From: Hericium rajendrae
Lineage: Eukaryota; Basidiomycota; Agaricomycetes; Russulales; Hericiaceae
Reading direction: 5' to 3'
Assembly: GCA_033439255.1 (NCBI GenBank)
Contig: CM065884.1
Coordinates: forward strand, 3,038,001-3,102,000
Length of the DNA stretch: 64,000 nucleotides
This document shows, in pieces, positions 44,718 through 56,000 of the stretch. The notes under the pieces were generated by a model that was not told the DNA's origin, did not search any database, and saw nothing but the letters and a program-made list of their open reading frames with translations. Every line of letters begins with the position of its first letter. Position 1 is the stretch's first letter. The translations under genes were made by a program, and so were the position numbers.

Positions 44718-45358
44718 TGTCACAGATTGCTTCATTTCTCTTTGCCTTCTTCTCTGCTATTAAGGCATTGTATCAGTCATGTGCTTCAGCTGCTTCATTG
44801 CATGTTCACTTTCTCATATGACCTAGGGCTATCTTTCATCCATACCCTTGTTTTCCTTTGAGACACTCTATTGTTCTCCTTCTCATTATTCTTCATTTGG
44901 CCATTATTGTTCTCACTATACTGTACCATTTTGGTCGTAGGCTCACAGGGGTCTGAGTGTGACCAAAATGTTCATAGGCTCGTTTGGCTCATTAGGCTCG
45001 CTGGCCCATGTGACCCATGACTAAGCCTAAAATAATAGGCTTGTTGACCTTTGTACACCCTTGTATGGCTCCAAATTTTGGCCAAGAGCCTCAATAGATG
45101 TTCAAAAGTGCCTTTCAACACATAATTATAGTGCTGTGGAGCAAAAAGTTTTCTCCCAAGAAGATTTTTTACTTCCTCTTAAATTTCTTAGGCTTGCTGG
45201 CCTCTGTGACCCATGACCAAAGGTCAAATAGGTGTGGCTCAGAGGCCTCTGTAACCTGTGACCTGAGCCTATGACCAAAATGGTACAGTATTGTTCAGCC
45301 TATTATGGTGTTTATTGTTCTTTTCTCATTGTCATTTCAGTACTTATAGGCTTCTTAT
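44718..45358 (+). repeat. Old LTR, left part, entered by a MITE and by a Gypsy element
   Basis: TGTCACAGATTGC begins a diverged copy of the LTR. It is interrupted by the MITE at 44931-45288, resumes at TTGTTCAGCC, and stops at 45358, where the Gypsy element starts. The remainder of the same LTR is at 59662-59813. Divergence is high and mostly C to T or G to A. Confidence 0.8.
44931..45288. mobile_element. 358-base MITE with TA duplication
   Basis: Inverted ends CTGTACCATTTTGGTC(G/A)TAGG are flanked by TA at 44929-44930 and 45289-45290. Removing it restores the LTR match. TA targets suggest the Tc1/mariner superfamily, but the ends do not resemble those of the Tc1 element at 61.1 kb. No coding content. 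Confidence 0.8.
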
Positions 45359-45679
45359 TGTCAAGACGCGGTCGTAGACAGCAGAGAACCACCCAAGTCA
45401 CCAGCGATGATGGGAGCGAGAGAGCAGAGAGCGACTAGCAGCGCAGTGACCTGTATTGGAGGTACAGTACGGTACAGACGAAATGGACAATCTAGGAAAA
45501 TAGGCGAGCGACAGGGAGCCTATAAGTACTGGGACAACAATGGGAAAAGAACAATGGACACCATAACGGGTCGAACAATAGAGTGAGAACAATGGTGGCC
45601 AAAAGGAGAACAATGGGAAGGAGAACAATAGGATGTCCCAAAGGGGAACAAGGGCATGGGTGAAGGATAGCCCCAGGTC
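45359..45679 (-). repeat. 3' LTR of the broken Gypsy element, outer part
   Basis: 321 bases; together with 52899-53000 it makes a 423-base LTR, the same length as the solo LTR at 50328-50750. The break carries the LINE and its target duplication TAGCCCCAGGTC (45668-45679 and 52887-52898). Confidence 0.88.
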
Positions 45680-45851
45680 GGACTTCCTTTCTCGGCGACC
45701 ACCACCAGCACTCTAGGCGACATCCTCAAGAAGTCCTGTTGGCGGCCGACATACGCTATCCTTTCCCATATAAACCATCTCTGTTTCTCAGCTCTAGTAT
45801 CTACATTAGTTACTATCGAAAGAACGAAGCAATTCGCTCACGAAAAACGGC

Positions 45852-47897
45852 ATGGCCGACCAATGCCGTGTCGCGTCACAAGCTGCATCACCAAGTCCTG
45901 CAACAGCCCCGTCTACTCCTGCGACCGCAAAGGAAACAGCAGCATTACCTGTCAAATCAAGTGCTGCTGTTGCTGAAGCCCTCGATGTCCTCGTTCAGAA
46001 GAAGATAGTCACTGAAGGATTTCAACCCAACCGGGCGCTCCTCTGCGCCCTGATACGGTCTGTCTCCTCAAAATTTAAAACGTACCGTGACCCCCTCTTT
46101 GCCATTGCCACCCTTCTCGAGAATCTTCCTATCATGGACGTCACCGACGCTCTGTGTCCTACCATCGACCAGCTCGGGAGCATCACTCTGGATCTCCATG
46201 ACCACGAATCCGCGCTTAACGCCAAGTTGAGCGATATCGGGACAGCGCATGTAGCCTCAAGAGCAGTGATAACGAGACAAGAAGAGCTACTTGTCTCGCT
46301 CCAAGGCATGTCCACCCAGTTGAAAGATCATATAGTTTTGCTCCAGAAGGCCCCTGTGCCCTCCTACAGTGCAGCCCTCCTCACGGCAGCCAGCCTCTCC
46401 CCTCCATCGGGTCCGACCTCGGACCCTCGCTTTGTGCAACAGATCATCACCCGAAACTGTCAGGTCCTCGTCGATGTGAGCGCTGCCTTCACCGGCAGTG
46501 TTAGCATCGAAGAGCTCCTCGCTTGCACCCGTGCTTTCCTTCAGACAGGCGCGGACAATGGCTGTCCCAATGGGGCCAGTATCGAGTCCATACAGAAGCT
46601 GCGCAATGGTGGATTAGTCCTGCATCTAGGCGATAAGGAAACGGCGGACTGGGTCCGCACACCAGGCAACAGCGCACGTCTCCTGGCACTGTTCGACGAG
46701 GGCGCTGTTATCAAGGACCGTGGATACATGCTCGTGGTCCCGTTCATCCTGATCCACTTCGAGCCTGATCAGGCTGATCACCTGCGCGAGGTCGAAGGAC
46801 GCAACAACCTACCGGTGGGTACCATCCTCAAAGCCAAATGGATCAAACCTGCCCGGTGCCGCTCCCCCCGCCAGCTCCACGCGTTCGCATTCTTCACGTT
46901 TGCGTCCCTGGAACTGGCCAATCAGATAATCCGAGATGGGATTGTGGTATGTAACAAGCGCGTCTCTCCCACGAAGGCCAAGAAGGAGCCCATCCGCTGT
47001 CTCAAATGCCAGCGCATTGGCCACTTCATGTCAGACTGCTGCGAACCGCACTTTGCATGTGGTCGCTGCGGTGACCAGCACCGCACGGATGACTGCACTA
47101 CCACGGGCTGCGTGCTCTGTGCATCATGCAAGTCCCGTACCCATGATACCTATGACAGATCATGTCTGGTCTATATGGACACGTGCGACCGGCTTGATGA
47201 CCGGTTTCCTGAGAACCAGTTGCGATACTTCCCTACGGAAGAGATCTGGACTCACTGCCCTGAAGCACCGCGCTCCCACACGTGCGCGCACACCCCTCCA
47301 CCTGCTGCTTCTCTCTATACACAGACACCCATGTCATGGGGCCCTACCTCTGGATCAAACTTGCTGCCCATTTCAACCGGGAACGGGCGTACCACTCAAG
47401 CGATGCCTAATACACTGCAACTGCGTGGGCCAGCTGGAGGTCCTTCTGCACCTCCGCCCATGGCGAGCATGAGTGCGCTGGCACAGTTAGGCTGGAAGAT
47501 TACTCCCCATGGCAAACGGCCATCACAGCGTGCTAGGAAAAACATAGCGTGTGATGCGGGTACATTCAGTCAGCCCACTCTCGATGCAGTCACTGCCTCC
47601 TGGTCCACGCGGGCGAATATGGGGCCTATCAACCCTCTGATTGACATGCCTATAGTGCCTCAGGTAACAGCCCCAGCTAGTACTTTACCACCAGTACAAA
47701 CACCTGCCCGTCCACTCCCTCACGTACCTACGCATACCCCTCTCCCCCGTAGTGACACCACCCCTCGTCCTTCCTCCTCTCCGTCTCCTCCTTCGTCTTC
47801 CCTTCCCCTTGTATTCCCCTCCTCTCCCTCTTCTCCCCCTCCTTCCCATACTAACAGCTCTAGCTGGGTGAATGACCCCAGCCTGCCCTCTCTATGA
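45852..47897 (+). CDS. LINE ORF1, Gag-like RNA-binding protein with zinc knuckles
   Basis: 681 residues, starting MADQCRVASQAASPSPATAP. The first 100 residues are low in complexity; a helical part follows (LLENLPIMDVTDALCPTIDQ). The central domain (CQVLVDVSAAFTGSVSIEEL, VVPFILIHFEPDQADHLREV, ASLELANQIIRDGIVVCNKR) has the look of an RNA-recognition-type fold. Near residues 375-440 are knuckles CLKCQRIGHFMSDC, CGRCGDQHRTDDC and a further CVLCASC motif. The C-terminal third is Pro/Ser/Thr-rich. It should coat LINE RNA. The stop TGA shares bases with the ORF2 start (ATGA at 47894-47897). Confidence 0.88.
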   Translation: MADQCRVASQAASPSPATAPSTPATAKETAALPVKSSAAVAEALDVLVQKKIVTEGFQPNRALLCALIRSVSSKFKTYRDPLFAIATLLENLPIMDVTDALCPTIDQLGSITLDLHDHESALNAKLSDIGTAHVASRAVITRQEELLVSLQGMSTQLKDHIVLLQKAPVPSYSAALLTAASLSPPSGPTSDPRFVQQIITRNCQVLVDVSAAFTGSVSIEELLACTRAFLQTGADNGCPNGASIESIQKLRNGGLVLHLGDKETADWVRTPGNSARLLALFDEGAVIKDRGYMLVVPFILIHFEPDQADHLREVEGRNNLPVGTILKAKWIKPARCRSPRQLHAFAFFTFASLELANQIIRDGIVVCNKRVSPTKAKKEPIRCLKCQRIGHFMSDCCEPHFACGRCGDQHRTDDCTTTGCVLCASCKSRTHDTYDRSCLVYMDTCDRLDDRFPENQLRYFPTEEIWTHCPEAPRSHTCAHTPPPAASLYTQTPMSWGPTSGSNLLPISTGNGRTTQAMPNTLQLRGPAGGPSAPPPMASMSALAQLGWKITPHGKRPSQRARKNIACDAGTFSQPTLDAVTASWSTRANMGPINPLIDMPIVPQVTAPASTLPPVQTPARPLPHVPTHTPLPRSDTTPRPSSSPSPPSSSLPLVFPSSPSSPPPSHTNSSSWVNDPSLPSL

Positions 47898-50800
47898 CTG
47901 ACTCCGTCACGATTGCAACCAAGCAGATCCGCCTCCTTCAAGCCAACTTAGATGGCTCGATGATCGCCCATCAATCTCTCATCAACTCGGATATCCATTT
48001 ACACTACGACTTCATCGCTATCCAAGAACCGTACATCGACAAATTCCTTAATACTCGAGCCACACAGAAATGGCGCACGTTCTACCCTCCTAATCACCGC
48101 ACATCTCACGCATGCACATCTCGCTCCATTCTCCTTGTCAATACTGCCCTTGACACTAATTGCTACGCCCCGCTCTCGGATCTGGACCACCCGGACGTCA
48201 CCGCTGTGCGCTGCTGGGGCGCCTTCAGATATCTTACCATCTTTAACATCTACAATGATGGTGCGCATGACAACACAGTATCGTACCTTGACGATTACAT
48301 GCGGCGACCGGAGTATGAGCCGCCACTCACTGCCGGCCAGAGCTCCTACACAATGTGGGTTGGCGACTTCAATTGTCACCATCCTGCCTGGGACAATCCA
48401 AGCGACGAACGGTACTTCACGCCTCGGAACATTGAGGCTGCGGATTTCCTCCAGGATACATGCAGTTCTTTAGGCCTCGTGATGATCCTTCCTGCAGGCA
48501 TACCGACCCATCGTCATAAAGTCACTAAGCTATGGTCTCGCTTAGATAATGTCTTCGCCTCAGAGGAAGCGAAGGATCTATTCACGGTCTGTGACACCAC
48601 CCCTGAGATTATGGACGCTGATCACGTTCCGATTCGGAGTGTCATAGACATTCCACTCGCACAGGCTGCACAGCCGCAGCGCCCCAACTTTCGGGGCACC
48701 GACTGGACTGCTTTCGCTGAGAAACTTCAAAGCGAGCTAGGCGGTGTACGAGCGCCAGCGTTTCTACGTACGCCATCAGACTATGACCGCGCCTGTGCTG
48801 ACCTTACATCGGTCCTGCAACGGACAATCGATGCGATGGTCCCGCTATCCAAACCCTGCCCGCATAGCAAACGCTGGTGGAGTGCAGACCTTAGCGCCAT
48901 ACAGAAAGAACGAAACAAGCTGAGTCGCGCTTCACACAAACTGCGGGGTGTCCCTCACCATGCATGTCACGAGAAACTCAAGGACGCGAATACGCGTTAC
49001 AGCAAAGCTATTCGCGCAGCCAAGATGCAATACTGGGAAGATTGGCTGGAGGATGTCGAAGGTGCTGATGTCTGGACAGCAAACCGTTATCTCACGGAAC
49101 CCTCCATCGACGGAGGAAAAACTCACATACCGACGCTTCAACGAGTGCAGCCGGACGGCTCGTCACAGGCAGTCAACTCTAATGCCGAGAAGAGTCAATA
49201 CCTGGCGAGTTCTTTCTTCCCACCACCCCCTGCTGCGTCCTCGGTACCTCTCGATACCGACTTCCTTGAGCCTCTAGATGACCCGGCGCCCTTCACGCGT
49301 GCACGGATCAAGGCACAGATCGCGAAGCTAAGTCCCTTCAAAGCACCGGGCCCTGATGGTATACCTAATGTGGTCCTCATGCACAGCGCAGATCACATTG
49401 TCAACCACCTGTATTACATCTATGAAGCTTCGCTCCGCCTGGATGCGTATTATGGACCCTGGCAAGAGTTCATCACCGTGGTCCTGCGTAAACCAGGGAA
49501 GCCACGTTATGACCTACCCAAGGCATATCGGCCAATAGCCCTGCTCAACACGCTCGGTAAGGTTCTTTCTGCGCTAGTGGCAGACCAAATCACGTTCCTC
49601 GGTGAAAAACATGGCCTACTCCCACCTACGCACTTTGGTGGGAGGCCGGGGCGAATGACCACAGATGCTATGCATCTGCTAGTCCAGACTGTCCGCGACG
49701 CCTGGCGACAACATAAGGTGGTATCTGCTCTTTTTCTGGACATCAAAGGTGCCTTTCCCAATGCCGTTACTGATCGACTCATCCACAACCTCCGACGGTG
49801 TCGGATTCCAGTTGTCTACACAGACTTCATTGGCCGTATGTTATGGGGTCACAGCACGTGCCTCCGATTCGATGCTTTCCTCTCTGACCCCATCAATATA
49901 ACAAATGGAATTGGTCAGGGTGACCCACTCTCTATGATACTCTATCTTTATTACAATGCTGACCTTTTAGATATCCCGATTGCCCACTCGCGATCTGAAT
50001 GTGCTATGGCCTTTGTGGATGATGGTATTCTCATAGCCATCGGCCCCACCTTTACTGATACACATGGAACCCTTCATAGCATGATGATGCGCACAGGCGG
50101 CGCCATTGATTGGTCGAATGAACACAACTCGAAATTCGAGTTCAGCAAACTAGCCTTGATGGACTTCGCTCCCATCGGGAGTCAGAAAGTAGGCATGCCA
50201 TTGGAGCTGCCCTCCATCACTGTGCCACTCTCGGACAGTACAAAGTACCTGGGCGTCATGTTCGACTCCCGCCTCACCTGGAAAGTTCAAAGTCAATACG
50301 CAATAAAGAAGGGTACAACATGGGTACTGTCACGGATCGCTCCATTTCTCTCCGCCTTCTTCTCTGCCATCAAGGCATCGCGTCGGTCATGTGCTCCAGC
50401 AGCCCCATCACATGTTCACTTCCTCACATGACCTGGGGCTATCCTTCACCCATGCCCTTGTTCCCCTTTGGGACATCCTATTGTTCTCCCTCCCATTGTT
50501 CTCCTTTTGGCCACCATTGTTCTCACTCTATTGTTCGACCCGTTATGGTGTCCATTGTTCTTTTCCCATTGTCGTCCCAGTACTTATAGGCTCCCTGTCG
50601 CTCGCCTATTTCCCTAGATTGTCCATTTCGTCTGTACCGTACTGTACCTCCAATACAGGTCACTGCGCTGCTAGTCGCTCTCTGCTCTCTCGCTCCCATC
50701 ATCGCTGGTGACTTGGGTGGTTCTCTGCTGTCTACGACCGAGTCTTGACAGGTACTCGCCTTGCGTCGCTTGGCGCGCCCATCCCACGGAATCACCGCAT

Positions 50801-52137
50801 GCCACGTACGTCAACTTTACATTGCTGTTGCCATCCCGAAGATGCTCTATGCCCTAGATGTCTGGTGCATTCCCGCACACCCATCGCCGACCGGCCATGG
50901 TCCCCGACGAGGCTCTATCGGTGTTATCGAAGCCCTTGGCCGGGTGCAACGCTTAGGGGCCCTGGCTGTCACGGGTGGGCTGCGTACCTCGCCGAAGGTA
51001 GCACTGGATGCACATGCCCATCTTCTGCCTATGGATCTTCTGGTCAACAAGTCCTGTCACAGGGCAGTTGTACGTCTCTCCACCCTCCATCCCTCCCATC
51101 CTCTGGCATCGCTGGTCAAGAAATGTGCAAAGAGATTTGTAGCGCGTCACCGTGCACCACTTCACCACCTCTTTCACATCTTCCCCACCCCACCTGCCAT
51201 CTACGAGACTATACCCGCAGTCTGGCACAACCCTGCCAAGCCTCTCCCCTACTCGACGGAAATCGCAGCTGACCGAAAGGCAGCTGTTGATGCGGAAACC
51301 GAATGCATGGACGTTATCCGAGTTTACTCGGATGGCTCAGCACACGATGGGGGAGTCGGGGCTGCAGCCGTCTTGATCCGGGATGGACGCGCGCAACGCA
51401 CACTTCGCTACTACTTGGGGCCCGACACTGAGCACACCGTGTTCGAGGCAGAACTAGCTGCCACACTGCTCGCCCTCGAGCTTCTGCACACGGAGAAGAA
51501 TGCCTCTAAGGCGACATCAATAGCCGTTGACAATCAGGCAGCAATTCATGCCTTGCACTGCTCCAAGCCGCGCCTGGGTCATCATCTTGCAGCAGCCTTC
51601 CGCCGTGCTGCCACCCGACTAGACGGACAACGTGGAAAGACATACAGTCTTCGGGTTCGATGGATTGCAGGACATGAGGGCTGCGATGGGAATGAACTGG
51701 CTGATGTGGCAGCAAAGAAGGCAGCTGAAGGCCATGCCAGCCCGAAGGCCTCGCTCCCCCAGTACCTCCGCAAGCCCATGCTGCACAGCGTCGCTGCGGC
51801 GAAGCAAACTCACTTGCAGGCACTGAGGGCACAGTGGAGCACGCGCTGGAAGGAAGACGCCGCTTGTGACCGGTTCCGGCGGCTCGACCCCAAACTACCA
51901 GGGAAGTCTTACATGTCACTTCTTTCCAAGGCTGACGTGCTGCGTCGCTCTCATGCTAGCATTCTGTTCCAACTCCGTGTTGGTCACGTTCCGCTCAACC
52001 ACTACCTTCATCGGTTCGCCAAAGCGGCCGAGCCACATCCGAAAGGATGTGCATGGTGTGACTGCGAAGATGAGATGGTTTACCACTACCTACTCAAATG
52101 TCCAGAATTCCAAGGCGAGCGCGAAGCTCTTCAGTGA
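47894..52137 (+). pseudogene. LINE ORF2: endonuclease, reverse transcriptase, RNase H; interrupted by a solo LTR
   Basis: AP-type endonuclease: IRLLQANLDGSMIAHQSLIN, FIAIQEPYID, WVGDFNCHHPAWDNP, DADHVPIRS. Reverse transcriptase: KAPGPDGIPNVV, KAYRPIALLNTLGKVLSALV, SALFLDIKGAFPNAV, GIGQGDPLSMILYLYYNADL and the active site AFVDDGILIAIG. RNase H after the insertion: VYSDGSAHDGGVGAAAVLIR, EAELAATLLALELLH, IAVDNQAAIHAL, WIAGHEGCDGNELADVAAK. A Cys/His motif (CAWCDCEDEMVYHYLLKC) sits at the end. The LTR at 50328-50750 splits codons after GTTWVL; the sequence resumes with ALRRLARPSHGI in the same frame once the LTR and one GGTAC are left out. ORF2 probably starts by reinitiation after ORF1 at the ATGA overlap. 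Confidence 0.88.
50328..50750 (+). repeat. Solo LTR inside LINE ORF2
   Basis: 423 bases, TGTCACGGATCG...GTCTTGACA, flanked by GGTAC at 50323-50327 and 50751-50755. It is closely similar to the LTRs of the broken Gypsy element, so a relative inserted here after the LINE arrived and later recombined out between its LTRs. Confidence 0.92.
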
Positions 52138-52886
52138 GCACTGAAGGTCCGCCGGGGCCTGCTGATCGGCCATCTCCTCACGGGGGAAAAAGCGGTCATA
52201 CCGTTGATGCGATTCGTCACATCAACGCGTCGTTTCACAGGACTCGGTATGTTACCATCGAATTCATAAAACTTGCGACTCTGCTAGGCCCCTCTACATG
52301 TACTTCAGATCACGGGGTGCCTCGGTGCCCCACCCCCCTCCTGCACTACAGTCTCGTGGCTTCGCCTCCACGACAAGACGAATTACAAAATCGGGCACTT
52401 CAGGCAGGTTGGAAGGATATGGATTGGTGGGAGAATAGTTTGCGCATGGGTGGTGATAAGAGATGGACAGGAACAGGCTATGTACGTGATTTGCGGTAAA
52501 GCCACTGCCCGTCCACCCTCTCAACATCGCCCCGGCTCTGACTCCGACGTCTCACGGCGTCAGCCTGGTGCTCAATCCCAGTGGCCTTCAAAAAGCCCTA
52601 AGGCACCTCCGACACACTCACTCTCCCATATCCCCTCCTCCTGCTCCCTGTGCCCGACCTGTTCTTCAGGCCGGTGCTCGCCCTGTGCTCGCGCATGGGG
52701 GAGAGCCATTATGTTGCCAATATTCACCAGCAGATTTCTCTCAAGCAAAAGGTACCTCACTCGGGGGTCACTCAATGTTTTTCAGATGGGCGGTGGCATT
52801 CGGGCGGGGTAGCACTATCATGTAATGCCGCATGGCGCAACAGCGCCGCATGGCAATATGGATTAAAAAAAAAAAAAAAAAAAAAA
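52138..52886 (+). other. LINE 3' leader and poly(A) tail
   Basis: About 730 bases without a supported gene, then GGATT and 22 A residues directly before the target duplication. The tail marks target-primed reverse transcription. Confidence 0.8.
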
Positions 52887-52898
52887 TAGCCCCAGGTC

Positions 52899-53000
52899 AT
52901 GTGAGGAAGTGAACATGTGATGGGGCTGCTGGAGCACATGACTGATGCAATGCCTTGATGGCAGAGAAGAAGGCAGAGAGAAATGGAGCGATCCGTGACA
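52899..53000 (-). repeat. 3' LTR of the broken Gypsy element, inner part
   Basis: 102 bases completing the LTR broken by the LINE. On the minus strand a purine-rich run (AGAGAGGGGGTGA) directly precedes the TGTCAC start, as expected of a polypurine tract. Confidence 0.88.
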
Positions 53001-56000
53001 TCACCCCCTCTCTAAGACGCACTTTCGCCTGGAGTGCGTGATGAGCATGGACGGGGTTGAGGTAGATGAGTCCGCGAAGATTGGGAGCCTTGAGTGCATG
53101 CGGATGGCGGGTGTAGAAGTCGGTGATTGCACCATGGGCATTGGAAAGGGAGGTACGTGAGAGCCACTGATTTTCTGAATCAGGGTAGCCTGCCCATTTG
53201 ACGAGATATTCAATGCTGCATTTGTTCCGGGTGAGACGAGCATCGAGGACAGACTCAACTTCGTACTCTTCCTCGCCCTCCACAAGGTCAGGTGGTGGTG
53301 CAGGGAAGTTGGGACCATGAGCATCGGTTTCCTTGTAAGGGGACAACAGGGACGTGTGGAACACCGGGTGGATACGCCAGGTGGGCGGTAGCTTTAGTCG
53401 ATAAGAGACTGGGCCCAGGACGTCAGTGATTTCAAAAGGTCCCAGGCGTCGATCAGCAAGCTTAGCTTTGGGTCGTGTGGTTTTGATGTTCTTGCCATCG
53501 AGCCAGACCTTGTCACCAACCTGGAAGTGGATGGTGTCGTGCATATGGTCCTGGTTGTTGCGCTTCATGAGATCAGCAGCTGTTTGAAGGCTGGCCTGGA
53601 CCTCAGTGCGAAGTTGTTCGAGGTGACGGAAACAATCCTTGACGGCGGGTGTAGACGATGTGGGGTTGACAGTGGGGATGGCAGTGGGAATATAGCCGAG
53701 GAGCATTTCAAATGGAGCTCAGTTAGTGGCGCTGTGGATACGGTGGTTGTGCGAGAACTCAGCATAAGGAAGCCATTGGACCCAATCATCCTGACGGTAG
53801 TTGCAGAAGGTACGAAGGAACTGCTCGAGTTCTTGATTGACGCGTTCTGACTCGCCGTCGGTCTGTGGATGATAGGCGGTGCTGAGGGAGGACTTGATAC
53901 CAAGTTTGTCAAAGACGCCACGCATGACTTTGCCTGCATACTGTGGGCCACGATCAGAGATGAGGCGTTCCCAGAGGCCGTAGTTCCGATAAATCCTGTC
54001 AAAAAGGATGTCGACTGTGCCATCACTGGTAATGGTCTCTTTACAAGGAGTGAAGGAGACATGCTTTGTAAAACGGTCGACGACCACATTGATGGAGTCA
54101 TAGCCTTGGCATTCTGGGAGTTTGACGATGAAGTCCGAGGTAATGTCTTGGAAGGGATGGGTAGGGATGGCATTGGGAATTGTTTCAACATGAGGGCAGT
54201 GATTTTGAACCTTGGTGGCCTGGCAGGTAGCACAGCCATCAACATAATCACGAACGAAGACAGACATACCAGGCCACCAGTAGTTGTGACTGAGGAGCTC
54301 ATAGGTCTTGTAGCATCCTGGGTGACCAGCCATGGGGGTGTCATGATGCAGCTTGACGATGTCCCGACGAAGGTCCTTGTCAGCAGGGATGTAGACTTTG
54401 CCACGAAAGAGGATGAGGCCATCCTTGTAGTTCCATTCTTGGAGGTTCTTGACGAGGGAGCGAGGACCATTGTTCAGGATCACATCAAGGGCTTGAACAA
54501 CCTCAATGTCCTTGGTCTTGGCATTGCGAATGCATTGGCGAAGATCAGCATTGCCAATAGACTTGACAGCAGCTGGACGTGTAGCACGGATCTGGAAGTA
54601 CTTGGGGTCGAGGAGGACACGATCGGAGTTGTCGTCGTCCACCCCCTCTCTATGGTCAGGTCGCCTCGACATGGCATCTGGTCGGTGATGAATACCAGGT
54701 TTGTGGATCAGGGTGAAGTCAAAACGAGTGAGGAAGAGAGCCCAGCGAGCTTGACGACGACTCAGCTTTTGGGCAGACTTGAAGTATTCCAGGTTCTTAT
54801 GATCGGTCCAGATCTCCACAGTATGGGGAGAACCTTCTAGGTAGTGGTGCCAGGCTTCGAGGGCACGGATGATGGCCAGGAGTTCCTTGTCATAGATGTC
54901 ATAGTTGCGTTCAGGGGCAGTGAAGGCCTTGGAGATGTAAGCAACAGGGTGCCATTGCTCGTCCTCCCCGCGCTGGGATAGGATACCTCCTGTGGCATAG
55001 TCTGAGGCATTGACCTCAACCAGGTAGGGTTTGGACGGGTCAGGCATGATAAGGACTGGGGACGAGGTGAACGCAGCTTTAAGAGCCTCAAAGGCATGTT
55101 AACATTCAGCAGACCAGGCCCAAGGATGGTCTTTCTTGGTAAGGTCAAACATGGGACGAGCGACTTTGGAGAAGTCCTGGATAAAGCGTCGATAGAAGTT
55201 GCCAAAGCCAACAAAGGACTGGACGTCCTTGACGTTACGAGGGGCAGGCCATTCAGCAATGCCTGCAACCTTGACGGGGTCCATAGCGAGCGTGTTATGG
55301 GAGATGATGAGACCGAGGAACTCAACTGAGGGCTGCTCAAAAGAGCACTTTTCTGGTTTGAGGAAGAGGTCATTGTCCTGGAGGCGTTGGAGGACCTTGC
55401 GCACGAGGTCGCGATGTTCTTCAAGGGTTTCGGTGAAAATGAGGATATCGTCCATGTAGATGACGACTTTGCCCGTGTCGATGAGATCCTTGAAAAGTTC
55501 ATTCATCATTCCTTGGAACGTGGCAGGGGAGTTTGTAAGACCAAAAAACATCACCAGGGGTTCAAAGAGACCGCGGTTGGTTTTGAAGGCAGCTTTCCAT
55601 TCATCGCCCTCCTTGATGCGAACATTGTTGTAACCCCAACGAACGTCCATCTTGGAGAAGACTTTGGCACCCTTGAGCTTGTCAACGAGTTCAGAGATGA
55701 GGGGCAGGGGATATTCATTCTTGATGGTGCCTTTGTTGAGGGTGCGATAGTCCTGGACGGGGCATAGTTTTCCATCTTTTTTCTTGATAAAGAAGAAGGG
55801 ACTTGCCATAGGGGATTTGGAAGGATGGATGTAGCCTTTCTTGACCTGGTCATCAAGGAATGAATCGAGGCCCTCCTGCTCAGTAGGAGCCATGGGATAG
55901 ACCTTGCAGGAGCGGGGTTCAAAACCATCTTTCAGGTCAATGGCGTGATCCCAAGGGTGACATTCAGGGAGGCGATGGGAGGATTCCTCGTCGAAGACAG

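Larger units (their letters stand above)
45680..52886 (+). mobile_element. LINE (Tad1-like) retrotransposon, apparently full length
   Basis: Flanked by a 12-base duplication TAGCCCCAGGTC and ending in a 22-base A run (52865-52886). A 171-base 5' leader precedes ORF1; ORF1 and ORF2 overlap by ATGA; about 730 bases of 3' leader follow ORF2. Zinc-knuckle ORF1 plus an ORF2 with AP endonuclease, RT and RNase H fits the fungal Tad1 clade. Net length without the inserted LTR is about 6.8 kb. The only clear lesion is the solo LTR in ORF2, so the element was probably active when it inserted. Confidence 0.88.

Noticed and set aside
52450-52889. Short frames in the LINE 3' leader
   Set aside because: They lie between ORF2 and the poly(A) tail and one runs into the A tract as poly-lysine.
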